This document shows, in pieces, positions 12,202 to 23,865 of a stretch of DNA of 64,000 nucleotides. The position numbers were made by a program, and so were the translations under genes. The notes under the pieces are model-generated. The model searched no databases. It saw only the letters and a program-made list of their open reading frames with translations, and was not told the origin of the DNA. The stretch's first letter is position 1; each line of letters begins with the position of its first letter. The stretch is from positions 14,564,483-14,628,482 of the forward strand of contig JAQFVV010012402.1 of the NCBI GenBank assembly GCA_028023455.1, in the 5' to 3' direction. This DNA comes from Epiperipatus broadwayi (Eukaryota > Onychophora > Udeonychophora > Euonychophora > Peripatidae).

Positions 12202-13109
12202 TATAATGAAAATTACTTATTTATTGAAGAAACAGACAATAACACCACTATGCAATCCACATTAACTGAAACATTTAGAATTCAATCTCAATACTGTTCA
12301 GCACATTTACACATATAGATATATTTCACTAGAGACAGTTCTATTTTTCTCAGTCCATAATATTAATTAAAGTCTAACTGATAAAATAAAGTCCTATTAC
12401 CCATCCTCTGATAGAATTCCTTTGTGAGCCTTCTCAGGTGTATAAAATAATAATATCAGGACAATCTGCATGGAACCCTAATTCTTTCAGGCTCGGATAG
12501 GAAACTCCTCAATGACTGAGGGTTAACACGGTGATCTTGTTCAGCTAACTGCTTGATTCAGAGACATCTTGCCTAAAAAACAATGAAAATGCAGAACTCT
12601 TGTAAACAAAATTTCTCCCTATTTTTATCACTGCATTTTTCTTATCTTTGTACTAATTAAATCTTGCCTTAACAGATTTAATTAGTATATTTTAATTTAA
12701 TCACAAACAAAATCTTTCCTGTTTTTTAATGCCCATTCATTAATTAAATGAACAGGACTTTAGCATTTGAAAATTCCGTAATTAATTATTTCTTATTAGA
12801 TAAACAGTTATACTTTTGTTTTTATTTCTTTAAGCAATCTTTTTCTATAATTAATTATTTCTTATCTTTTCGTCTGGAGTAATTTACTTTTTCTTCGAAA
12901 ATAATGTGCTTTTACGATTTTCAACTTTTACGTTTCTGGTGATTACAATTTATATTGTACAATTTTTTTTCTAATTTCAACTACAAACTAACTTATCTTC
13001 TTATATAAATATAACATGTGGAATATTTAATTTCTTTATTTTTACATAAATTTGATGTTATTTTTATTTTATTTATTTTTTAGCATAAAAGTTTACCCCA
13101 AGTTTAAAA

Positions 13110-15192
13110 ATGAAAAACATTTCCAGTTACTTCTCAAACATAAGTCCTATTAATAAAATGTCCAGTGCAAGTTGATGTTCCTGAATCATCTCAAGTGGAT
13201 ATTAAGGTGCAATGCTGAACTCAAATTGATTGACTGGATTGCTGGTCATGGGATCAAAAAATGAATTTTTGCTCAAAAAATGAATGGTTGATCATACACA
13301 AAATGAATCTTGGCTGAACACCTTGCAGAAATGTTAAAACTCTTGGAAATGAAGTGATGATGGGAATAAAAATTTCCAAAGAATGGGCCAACAATGAAAT
13401 CATCTATTCTGGGAAAGATAAGAAGTTACAATTGAGCTCACTATGAAAAAAAAATTTCAACCACAGAGAATCTGCTGCACACAAAGTAGCTTTAAAAATT
13501 ATTTTTGAAGCCGGAAAAAAGAAGACTAAAAACATTTTTTTTTTTTAAATTATTATCTCATGAAAAAATAATATTAGCAAAAATTTTTCAAAATGCATAT
13601 AAAGTAGCAAAGGAAAATCAATCATTCTCTATTTTTAAAAGTAAAATTAATCTACAAGAACTGAATGGAATTGACATGGGTCATATTCTTCATTCAACAA
13701 ATGCATGCATTAATATTGTGAATCATATAAGTGATGAAATGAGAAAAAAAATATTTAAAGAAATTGTTCAATCGAAAAATATAATTTCAGTGATAATTGA
13801 TGAATCAGGTACCATAAGCAAAAAAAAACCAGCCTTATTGTGTTTGTTCAATGCTGTATTGAAAGTATTGAAATAAATTCACCGATTAATTTATTTTTAG
13901 ACTTGATCGAACTTGAAAACATAAGGACAAAAGGAATATTTGAATCCTTATTCTAATGTTTTGAATTTTATGAGATGACAGAAAATTATTTTAAAAAATA
14001 TTTAATTTCAGTAGCATGTGATGGCGCTACTGTGATGTTAGTATATAAAAGTGAAGTGAAAGAATTGCTAACACAAAAATTTCCTTTCATTATAGTTTGG
14101 CATTGTGCTAATCAAAAATTAAAATTGCCAGTAAGTGATGTTGTAAAAACAATTTCAGGAATCGATAGATTCAAATTATTTATTGATAAAACTTATGTTT
14201 TATATCATGCATCATGAAAAATAATGTTACATAAATGTGCAGAATCACTAAGCATTGAGCTGCTAAAAATTGGAAGTATTAGATGGGTATTAAAGTATTA
14301 GATGGGTGGTATCTAATTTTCTTTCAGTTTTGGCTATGTGGAATAATTTTGAATCTCTTATGCATCATTTTGAAAAAGCAATGAATGATTCTATAAGAGA
14401 TAAAAATGATAAACGTACTTATAATGGCTTAAAGAAAAAAATAACATCTACAGACTTATTATTGGATCTAGTGTTGATGTATGATGCTCTCCAAAAATTG
14501 TCAGAACTAAGTTTGAACCTACAAGATCGCATGTGAACCTTTGCATTGCAAATTGAAAAATAAATACACTAGTTCAAGGTTTTGAAGAAAAAAACAGAAT
14601 TTTGGACCTTTTTATAAATGTGCTGCAGTTGCTGTGCATGATCTGGGTTTTTGTGAACTTTCACTTTTCATGCAAAAGTTTCAAAAAATAATCCTTTTAT
14701 TGACCAAAAACATTTTATACCACATTGAAAGAGTCAATTAAAAAATGATGCTAGATAGCAAAGATGTTCAGTTTGCACTTTAGGCTTACATACTTGACTA
14801 AAAATAATAGCTTGAAGATATTGATTTTCAGTTGAAATTTGGAAAGATGAAAATTAGAAACATGTCAATCAGACTACAACTAAATGAAAGAGAAATGATT
14901 TGTGAATTTCGCGAATACATTCTTGAAAAGACATATCCTGAAAAACTATTGTGTTTGATATATGCTCTGAATTCTATTCCAATTTCTTCAAGTGAATGTG
15001 GATTTTCACAAATGAATCTAATTATTACTCCAATAAGATTTTCGTTGAAGAACAAAACAGTTTAAGGTACTTTTGTTCAACAAACTTGTTGGACCACCTT
15101 TGACACTTTTCAATCCTTCAAAATACATTGATCTGTGGTTACTCAGAAGACATCATTCAGCCATAGACACTAACACTAAGAAAATGAATTGA
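13110..15192 (+). pseudogene. Dead hAT-superfamily transposase, KIAA1586-like
   Basis: Fragmented plus-strand frames read co-linearly as a hAT transposase of the type related to vertebrate KIAA1586/ZBED-like proteins. An N-terminal MKNISSYFSNISPINK (13110) is followed by a KISKEWANNEIIYSGK block with HRESAAHKVAL (about 13370-13490). Next comes the helical segment with VIIDESGTISKKK at about 13795, in which the DES supplies the first catalytic Asp region. SVACDGATVMLVY (about 14010) and IVWHCANQKLKLPV (about 14095) follow. The C-terminal hAT dimerization motif is IPISSSECGFSQMNLIITP (14975-15040), then a KLVGPPLTLFNPSKYIDLW stretch. Several stops and frameshifts make it inactive. I did not find matching terminal inverted repeats around it. 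Confidence 0.85.
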
Positions 15193-15627
15193 GACGATTT
15201 GTCAGACGAGAATTGGACAAAAATTTGGAAATCACTATTAACTTTTTTTATTCATTTATATAAAGTTTTACAATTTCATTTTACATTTAGTTATCAGTTG
15301 TATATTTGTATTTTTTTATTTAACTTTAGATTTGACATATCTAAAATAAAAAAATTATGATAAATTTTGTTTAATTTTTTTATTTGCTTCATAGCATTGG
15401 AAAAGCTGCTTTAAATTCTATTTAAATTATATTTGAATATAATTTTCTTTAATAAAAAGCTTAACAAGCAGTAAGTTCTGGCATTTTTTTTATTAAAAAA
15501 TGGCCCTGATAATACTATTTTATGCAAAAAAAAGATATATTATTATTGTCAGTTAATTAAGAACAATATAAATAAAATTTATAATTTTTTTAAAAACAGT
15601 TAACAACTCAATTAGAAGATGGAAATA
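15193..15627. other. Gene-free AT-rich intron sequence
   Basis: 3' of the hAT transposase relic. It holds only A/T-rich sequence; the right terminus of the transposase-bearing element may lie here but I cannot identify it. Confidence 0.4.
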
Positions 15628-15635
15628 GTCTAAAA

Positions 15636-16588
15636 AGGGAATTGGCAACCTAGGGTCACATTCAAAGTATGGCATGCAGAACGATTATCAATAACACTCT
15701 AATTGAATTAAAATAGTAAAAAATTATATTTTAATTACAACACATACGTATATGCCATCACCTACATTTTGCATATGCAACTCACATATAAATGGAAATC
15801 ATGATTGAGTTTAATTTACAGATTATTTTGTAAAATAAACATACACTCGATCTTTGCTATTTTCTATAAAGATAAGAAGTAAGTGGAAAGAAAATATTTT
15901 TTTTCTCCCATGGAGGATTAATTTATATAATAATACATTTTAAGTTTTGGCACATTTATTTGAAAAAAAAAAAAAAAAATACAGTTAGTGGTAGTTAGAT
16001 TAATATTATTTTTTTTCTTCTTTTAAATGTCTATTGTATAATTGAAATAAATTTCTTATACAAAAAAATTCCAAATGTACGTATTTTTAAAGAAAAGAAG
16101 AATATGTAAAAAACTTCCAATTTCAAGTTGATTTTTTATATGACAAAAATGAGTTTCTTTGAAACATTTTTGATGAGTACTAGAAAAATACTTGTTTTAT
16201 TTAAATTAAACTATTGAAAGTTAAATGCACTTTGCCTTCTTTGAATTATTGTACATTAATTGCAATTTTGTATACATTTTTTAAAGCCAATGGGATGAAT
16301 TTTCTCAATGTCAAAGGAAATTTTAAGCAAGTCTTTCAAAAACAATATATTTTAATAAAACATACATTTCACATATGATCTTATGTGATTAAAAATATTG
16401 AATGACCAATAATATAAGATCCAGTTTTATAATGGGCTTCACAAGTATATAATATATAATTTTGAAGGCCATTAACTGGACCACTTTTGATACTATATAT
16501 AATAAGACTGGTAGAATCATATCGGTACATGAAATAACATTGTAATATAGTATTTGGCAAGACAACACTAAAAGATTGCTGACCCCTG
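15636..16588. mobile_element. Non-autonomous hAT-type element, about 950 bp
   Basis: The left end reads AGGGAATTGGCAACCTAGGG and the right end, in reverse complement, CAGGGGTCAGCAATCTTTTA. These resemble the hAT terminus CAGGGGTTGGCAACC. Flanking 8-mers GTCTAAAA (15628-15635) and GTCTAACA (16589-16596) agree at 7 of 8, the duplication length of hAT elements. The interior is A/T-rich with no coding frame. It may have been mobilised by a relative of the transposase relic next to it, but that is inference. Confidence 0.65.
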
Positions 16589-16596
16589 GTCTAACA

Positions 16597-17964
16597 TGTT
16601 ATACATTTATGTATTTATTTTTTTATGGGAAAACTTAAACATTAAATTTTATTACGTAAAATAAATGTTAATAATATAAAATACTATAATTATAAAGTAA
16701 ATGCATAATATATAAGTAGAAATTTTGAAATACTGATGGATCTTTTAGCTAAAAATCATATGTTAGCCAATTGAATTCAGTGAAAGCCATTTATCAGAAT
16801 ATTGTGATGATCAATAGAAAATCATTTTTAACATCTTTCTACTTTGGTAGAACTCATAAAAAAATAACTTATTTGTTACAAAAACAGGTAAAATGCCCTA
16901 GGATTTGGTTGATTTTTACTCAATTATTGTTAAAAAATAATTATTGCAAATAATTAAAAAATAAAGTTCTAACCACCATTTTCTTTTAAAAGCTTCATCT
17001 ATTTTGTTTAATGAATAATAATAAAAAATCAATGTTATATAACTTAAAAATCATTCCAATGTTCCAAATATTTATTATGATCTTTGTTAAAAGGTCAAAT
17101 AAATACAAAACAGTGGTACAAATATATAATAATATGTCTAAAAAAAAATGAGATATTACATATTATCAACATGTCAAAAAAAAAAAAAATACAAACAATA
17201 CAACCACAACAAAAAAGTGTTTTTTCTAATCTGTATTCTTGAAAGTAAATTACTAATTCTATTTATTTACCCCAAAAACAATTTGCTTCCAAAAATGTAG
17301 ATTGGAAAGAAGGGTAAGTAAGATACGGTGTTTTTTTAAAAAAAGCATAAATATAATTTATTAAAAAATATATTTGTAATAAGTAATACATAATTTCTTA
17401 AAAACTTTTTATAATACATTTGTAATAATGTTTTATATTTGTTTAAACCCTTGAAGACTATAATAAATGATTGAAATGTTGGGAAGAAGAATTTTAATGT
17501 TTTAATTTTCATAATATTGATATTTTGATTCATAAAGCAAACATTAAAGTTTTTAAAAAAAATATTAGTTGGAGTTTTATTTTTTAATTAAATGAACTGA
17601 ATTAAATTTTCTAAAAAAATGTTTGGTAACTAAAGTTTTTGTATTTTGGATCTAAATTTTAATTATTGCACCTTGTTTTTAGTTATATGAATTTTTATTT
17701 AAAATAACAGTTAATTATAATCAAGCCAAAAAAAATAATGTAAATACTAAATTGTAGTTTTTGTAATTACTATTTCTAAGTTTTAATTGCATAATAAACT
17801 TGTTTTAAATTAATAGCACTTGTGAAATTAATAAAAAATTGTTTATATTTTTAATTTTTTTCTTGCGTAAATTTAGTTTTAACATAATAATGAATGCAAA
17901 AAACGTTACCGATTGCTAAATAGATAATATTTAGTGTGTGGTTTAAAGTAAAAAATATATATGT
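16597..17964. other. Gene-free AT-rich intron sequence
   Basis: Long poly-A and poly-T runs and no conserved motif. Open frames at 16771-16953 and 17336-17533 are low-complexity Asn/Lys/Phe/Leu-rich and look accidental. Confidence 0.45.
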
Positions 17965-18320
17965 ACAGATTGACCTCTTGACTAATATTGCAAAAGACCT
18001 ACACTCTGATGCCGAAAGTGATTTATGCGAAAATGACTTGTGACTACAGCTGATTCTGAACTGATTCATGCAGAGATGCTACCTGACTGAGAATATATGA
18101 TTCACACTATGGTTCTGAAATGATTTATGCAGGGATGCATCTTAATAAAGACTATATCAGTTTCTATACTTTGGATTTAAACTGATTTAATGCAAAAATG
18201 AGTTTTAAGTAAGGATTAAAAAACTCTCATTCAGGTCCTGAATTGATTGATGCAGATGAATTTTGACCAAGGTTGCAAAAAATTCATACTTTGGTCTCTA
18301 AACTGATACATTAAGAATAA
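17965..18320 (+). repeat. Degenerate tandem repeat of about 60 bp, five to six units
   Basis: Successive units share a core TCTGAAATGATTTATGCAG-like block (TCTGAACTGATTCATGCAG, TCTGAAATGATTTATGCAG, TTTAAACTGATTTAATGCA, CCTGAATTGATTGATGCAG, TCTAAACTGATACATTAAG) spaced about 60 bp apart, with a second block resembling CATACTTTGG near each unit end. Units differ at many positions, so the array is old. Confidence 0.75.
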
Positions 18321-20900
18321 GATTTTGTTTGCTATGATGCGTATTTTATATAGAAAAATAAGTTTTAAAAGTCAAGCCTTTAAACTCAATAATTCAAACA
18401 ATGAGCAAACTGTTTAACACCAAGACGGATGTTAATTGGGAAAAAGATAAAATATGTTTCAAAATCTAAAGCATACAGATAATGTCACAAACAGGTATTT
18501 AATAATAATCTGACAATATTAATATTTAACTACTATCATTTTTTCACTATGCAATAGTACTGGTCTTCTAAACTCTCATCAGTACAAAATCAATACAAAA
18601 GAAGTTTATTATTGATAGTATAAATGAAATTAGGGATCAAACCTATCTCATGTTTAATATGTGTACATTAATTAACTAGTGTTGGTAATTTCTATTTTAC
18701 AGAAAGGATATTTTGATTATTCAGTTAATAATCAAATGCCATAATGTTATAAACATTTGACTGTCAAAAACTATTTATTCCATGGATGATTTTTTTTAAA
18801 ATAAAAAATAAATTATCTGTAGAATAAATAATCTATATTTTGCAAATATAAATCCAAACAAAGAAATCTAGTGGAAATGAAGTGTCTGACTGGGACAAAT
18901 TCACTTTAACATTACACTTTAATGATACATGATTCAAATTACCAGTCCATGACAATCACTGCTATATATAGGCCTCAAAAGATGTTTACATGAAATCCCA
19001 GAATGACCATGCTAAATATTCACCAAATGCATACAAATAAAAAAAATAAGAAGACAATAAATAGAAGTGCTGGTTCAATATTCATTTAATTATCATATAA
19101 TTGTAACACTAAATTATGATATGTATGCACCAGTAATGCAATCAGCTTCAAAATTCAAATTTATAATTTCATTGTTTACTAGCTATTGAAACTTAGCATG
19201 AATAGTAATTGCTTTTAATTAACAAATAAAAATTTCCTAACAATATGTTTAGTGAAGAACCTATTATTTAATGCAACTCTCACTTCAACTTTGGAGTTGA
19301 ACAAATCTATGATTTGTCCAATAGTATGCATATAACATAATTACGTATATATTTGGCAAATTAAACTTCTTACAAACTCCTGCACAATAGTTAACTGATT
19401 ATTATTCTTACATTTGTAATATTATTCTTTTTAAGATTTAAATAAATATAATCATATTACTAATTTATTGGAAGATCATATAATATTCAAGCACCTTGGT
19501 TGCAAATTGAGCAAAACAGTTCCATGCTCAATTATATTTTGTCTTTTTTTAATTTATACTACTCATCTATTGATTTAAGTTTTAAATTAAGGAAGAATCT
19601 GTTACAGCCAAGTTAAAGAGTTAACCTGTTACATGTTTTGTTGATTTTTTAGAAATCAACTTCAGGTTTTTCTGTAATAAAGGTATGTTAATTGAGGGTG
19701 GAATAACCACAAAGGGTTAACTTTCCTATTTATCCAACTGATTAAGTGAATACTAGGCAGTACATCAAAGTATTTTTAGGATATTAATGATCATAAACAT
19801 TATTAAGTTGATGCATATTCCTAACATTATTTTAAAGTTTTAAAATATAATAGAAGCTAGAAAGAATATTAAGTCATGATTTTCAGGTTTTATTAAGTTA
19901 CATATTTGAATGATAACGATACTATAAGTTGGGTAAATACTTTATTCGCTCCTAAAAGATTAAGCAATAATTTCTGATACCAATAATAAGAGATTGGTTG
20001 TTACTTGAATTATTATTTATTAAATGCAATAAAATATTTTAGCTATAATTTGAGATTTTGGATCAATATTATACAACTTTCTCCAATAGAATGATTTTTT
20101 GTTCGCATCACTTCATTTGTTAACACATAGGTATTCACAATTCATATTAAAAATCATTTAGTAGATATAACAGCACGATAAAATCTGAAATCTTTAGAGA
20201 ACTTGTTATTGTTATATTTATATTTGAATATTTTATTATACGATTGTTTATAACTAAGAAATTAATTGTTATATTTTATTATATAGTTGTTTGTCATTTA
20301 TTGAAAGTCATTACCACCATCTAAATATTTTTCTAAATAAATATGGTCATACTTATGCAAAATATAATGTTCTTTGTTGGATTTATCTGCACCATTTCTC
20401 ATGTTGTTTCCCTATGAGAATAATAAACTTATTTAGATAAGATAGAATACAATAAAATCCTTTTATTATCTTTATAAGGTCATGGACATATCAGTCTTAA
20501 ACTATGAATCATAATTTTGTTTTAAACCAATTATTATTTACGAATTTTATTAAGAACCCTGAGATAACTAGCCAAGTTAAAATATATGTAACTTGGGTGT
20601 AAAATAACTTGCTAGCCCTCTTAAATACAAAATACAAAGTTTTATGAGAAGCATTACATGCTCAACCTATACAAAGCTATACACTTAGTTTATGTATTAG
20701 AATACTCTGAGAGTATATTATTAAAGAATATTAAAATAATCTGAGATATGGTTGACACTAGTACAAGTAGGATTATACATAGGTAAGTAAATAGCATAGA
20801 AATTGTTATTTATTATTAATAAAGTGGATGAAGTAATAAATTCTTACTAGCTTCTTTTAATTCTATAAAAGTTTATAACCTGCTTTTCTGCACTAACTGT
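18321..20900. other. Gene-free AT-rich intron sequence
   Basis: No exons, RNA genes or transposon termini seen. Composition is uniform A/T-rich sequence. Confidence 0.45.
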
Positions 20901-21174
20901 AATTATTTAGTAAATGTTGAAATATTTAACAGCAGACCAGGTTTGTTTTATAATAAAGAAATTTATTTTAAAGCTAAGTGCTTTCAAATACTGAAAAGTA
21001 ACATAATCATAGCATAATACAATTAACAGCAGTTGAGGTCTACTGCCGTTTATTGTATAATACTATGATTACGATACTTTTCAGTATTTGAAAATGCTTA
21101 GCTTTAAAATAAATTTCTTTATTATAAAACAAACCTGATATGCTATTAAATGTTTAAATATTTACTAAATAATT
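20901..21174. repeat. 274-bp near-perfect palindrome (foldback element)
   Basis: The left arm starts AATTATTTAGTAAATGTTGA and the right arm ends with its complement, TTTACTAAATAATT. The arms run inward through TTTATAATAAAGAAATTTAT and its complement to a small centre near 21030-21045. Each arm is about 130 bases with scattered mismatches. No coding capacity. This fits a MITE-like or foldback element, or an inverted duplication. Confidence 0.88.
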
Positions 21175-22550
21175 AGCTTCTTTTAAGTGTTGATGCCTCT
21201 ACCATACGAAAACACTAGCACTCATTCAGTCTCAACTGCACTCACCACCTTCATTACATTAGAGATTATGGTATAATATATGCGCAAACACAGTGTGATA
21301 TTTTCCAAACTGATAAATTTATAAAACACAATAAAGTTTATTAGAATAAAAATGAATTCAGAAATAGTTGCTACCAAAATAAATGCACTTTAACCACAGA
21401 ATATTTCACAATAATTTGACAAAAATTTGAGAGTTAAATTCTCCAACTCCATTATCAGTTAAAGATAGTATTTTTTATTGAATATCTATAAATTACCAAT
21501 GAAAAAGTTATGGATATGTATGTGATAGTCTCTGTAATTTACAATCCATTTCTGTAGTTAAAAAATTACAAATTTTCTCTTATGTAATATAGACACTTGC
21601 ATCAATGGCTGCAAACTGATTGCCAAGTTGAATATTATCATTTCAATACTGGACAGCATAAAATATCTATAGATAGGATTCTTGAGCTGTTTGAAATGCT
21701 TTTCATATGTCTGTTATCTTTTACTATCACTTAAATATAAATCTTGAACAGACTTTTCATAGAAAAAAAAAGTGGAGAAATGGTTAAATTGAATTGTGAT
21801 ATTTCCTGTCCAGGAAACTGTGTGTGTGTGTGTGTGGGGGGGGGGGGTACTGAATTTATCATTGAACCAGTTTCAATTTTTCTTCACAAAAGTTGAAATT
21901 GAAAACAAGAAATTGTCAATAAAGCCATAGCATAGAGTATATGAATTTTCTACACTTTATTTATCCATAAAATATTTTTGGTTATTCTCTATCAATTTCC
22001 AGTCCAGTAAAGAATTATAAGGGGATGCTTTAATTAGTAATAAAAATTGATATGGGTACTCATGATATTCACATCTCATCATTCTTTTGATAAAAGATCA
22101 GCTAATTAATTGTTGTTAATATTCTATCAAAAGCAAGTCCTAACCTAAATAAACTTCCCTGGTCTTATTCTTAAAACATTTATATTCTTTTCATATCTTT
22201 ATTTCATCTATCAAAGTGCCCTTCATTATATATAAATATATATAATGATATTTTTTTTTCTTCTTGATTATACTGCAAAAAGTTCAAAGTAATGTTGCAT
22301 TAAGTGCTACTTCCCATAACATTAAGCATGTCTTTAATGCAAAGATAGTTTGAATTTTTAAACACTATTGAAATTATTAAGAAAAAAAATCTATATTTTA
22401 TATACATACATGCAATGCATATACAGAAAAGATAAAATACCCTTAAATAGCCAAATGCAGAACAAAGATTTGCCCATTATCCCTTCATAGAATAACAATC
22501 AACTATTATTTGCCTGAAGATTCTGTGATGATAATATATTAGATGTGATA
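21175..22550. other. Gene-free intron sequence with a GT/G microsatellite
   Basis: Holds a short (GT)n run followed by a dozen G at about 21820-21847, unusual in this AT-rich context. Otherwise nothing is recognised. Confidence 0.5.
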
Positions 22551-23865
22551 ATACGTTCGACTATTTCCATTATCTATTATTAAATGTTGAATGTATAGAA
22601 AATTTTAAACTTTATTTAAATATTACAAACAACTTATTAGTAATAAATAGACAACATAGGTTAGTAATTACATAATGTTAAACCACTAAACATCACATGA
22701 TCACCATTTCTTATGCTTGCTCATAACTGTTATTAAAACAGGCAAATCTCTCCATATAGTAGTGCCACTCAGTGCAAGCCAGAGTAATCAATGAATGCCA
22801 GAAGGCTTGTACATAAAATCCCTATCTAGTGCCTACTCATCCAATATCCCAGACTAGTTTCTAGCTTGTGGCTTTCGTCAGTGAGATCTAGGTGCAGTGT
22901 TCCCAGATCCAAGACTCCTCATTGATGAAAGCCACAAGCTAGAAACTAGTCTGGGGATATTGGATGAGTAGATGCTAGACAGGAATTTTATGCACAAGTC
23001 TTCTGGCATCCATTGATTACTCTGGCTTGCACTGAGTGGCACTACTGTATGGAGAGTTTTGCCTGTTTTAATAATAGTTATGAGCAAGCACAAGAAATGG
23101 TGTTCATGTGATGTTTAGTGATTTAACACCAATTCTGCCCAATAGGATGGTGGTGGCTATGGTTATTAGAGAACCAAAAACACCAAAAGTTATGGGTATT
23201 GAACTGAGTTCAGATCTATATGACTATAGAAGCTAATGAGCTTGAATTGAAAATATTACTGTGTTTTCAATTTCATTCTCATAGTTTTTTAGTTAAGTAG
23301 AGATAAAAGGTGGCTGCTGGAGGGTTGCATTAGATCCTAAGATCTAGGTGCAATATTCTCAGATCTAAGGCTCCTCACTGACGAAAACCACAAGCTAGAA
23401 ACTAGTCTAGGGATATTGAATGAGTAGGCACTCATAGTTATTTTATGCACAAGCCATCTGGCATCCATTGATTATTTTGGTTTGCACTGAGTGGCATTAC
23501 TGTATGGAGAGTTTTGCCTGTTTAATTACATGTTTTGAGTAGTATTATTCTACACTCTTCTTCACCTGATACTGGCCTGACTGGTCAGGCCAGCATCATC
23601 TAAAGAAGAATGAAGAATAATATTACTCGAAACATTATGTAATTACTAACCTGTATATCACTGGCCAGGCCAAAATCACTTGAAAAAGAGTAGAAAATAC
23701 TACTACTTAACATGTTATGTAATTTACTAACCTGTATTGTCTATTTACGTGTTATTACTAACAAGTTGTTTGTATTTGAAAAGTTTAAGTAAAGTTAGTA
23801 TAAAATTTTCTATACATTCAACATTTAATGATATATGATGGAAATAGTTCCAAGATACTATCATA
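22551..23865. repeat. Large nested palindrome interrupted by a repeat insertion
   Basis: Sequence at about 22555-22680 recurs in reverse complement at about 23709-23850 (landmarks CTATTTCCAT/ATGGAAATAG, ACATTCAAC and AATTACATAA-type ends). Inside the right half a second hairpin is centred on GGCCTGACTGGTCAGGCC near 23573-23590, with arms of roughly 55 bases, and its right arm is duplicated (GGCCAGGCC near 23662). The interspersed-family insertion (22674-23522) splits the left arm of this palindrome. Confidence 0.8.
22674..23522 (-). mobile_element. Compound interspersed palindromic-family insertion
   Basis: A complete palindromic unit (about 22683-23122, starting CCACTAAACATCACATGATC and ending with the complementary GATGTTTAGTG) is followed by a linker module (about 23123-23303) and a second half unit ending TTTTGCCTGTTT. 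The linker includes CCAATAGGATGG and GAACTGAGTTCAGATCTATA. The flanks share TAATTACAT (22665-22673, 23523-23531), with GTT shortly beyond on each side. The arms of the first unit are about 200 bases each and pair almost end to end. Confidence 0.85.

Larger units (their letters stand above)
7268..13016 (-). mobile_element. Ty3/Gypsy-type LTR retrotransposon A, degenerate, complete ends
   Basis: A 5.75-kb element on the minus strand, in the last BBS8 intron. Two LTRs in direct orientation (7268-8176 and 11921-13016) both start TGTTATATTT and end ATAGCA in element orientation. The 5-bp target duplication TGTGG is exact at 7263-7267 and 13017-13021. A polypurine tract (GGGGAAGGAG on the minus strand, 8177-8186) directly precedes the 3' LTR. 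The internal order is zinc knuckles, protease, reverse transcriptase, RNase H, integrase, which is the Ty3/Gypsy order. All domains carry stops or frameshifts, so the element is dead. Same transcriptional direction as BBS8. Confidence 0.95.
11921..13016 (-). repeat. 5' LTR of retrotransposon A, with nested insertion and tandem duplication
   Basis: A 1096-bp LTR, longer than its partner because it holds a 90-bp interspersed-family insertion (12112-12201, with 13-bp flanking repeat) and a 93-bp tandem duplication (11938-12030 and 12031-12123). Outside these it aligns with 7268-8176 throughout. It ends next to the TGTGG target duplication at 13017-13021. Confidence 0.93.

Noticed and set aside
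17965-18320. CRISPR-like regular spacing
   Set aside because: Units are contiguous, degenerate tandem repeats without unique spacers, in a eukaryotic intron.
22878-23093. Recurring minus-strand peptide PLSASQSNQWMPE in open frames at 6570-6785, 22878-23093 and 29456-29659
   Set aside because: It is encoded by the arm of the interspersed palindromic family (TGCACTGAGTGGCA region), so it recurs because the repeat recurs. There is no shared start or downstream domain; treated as a by-product, not a protein.
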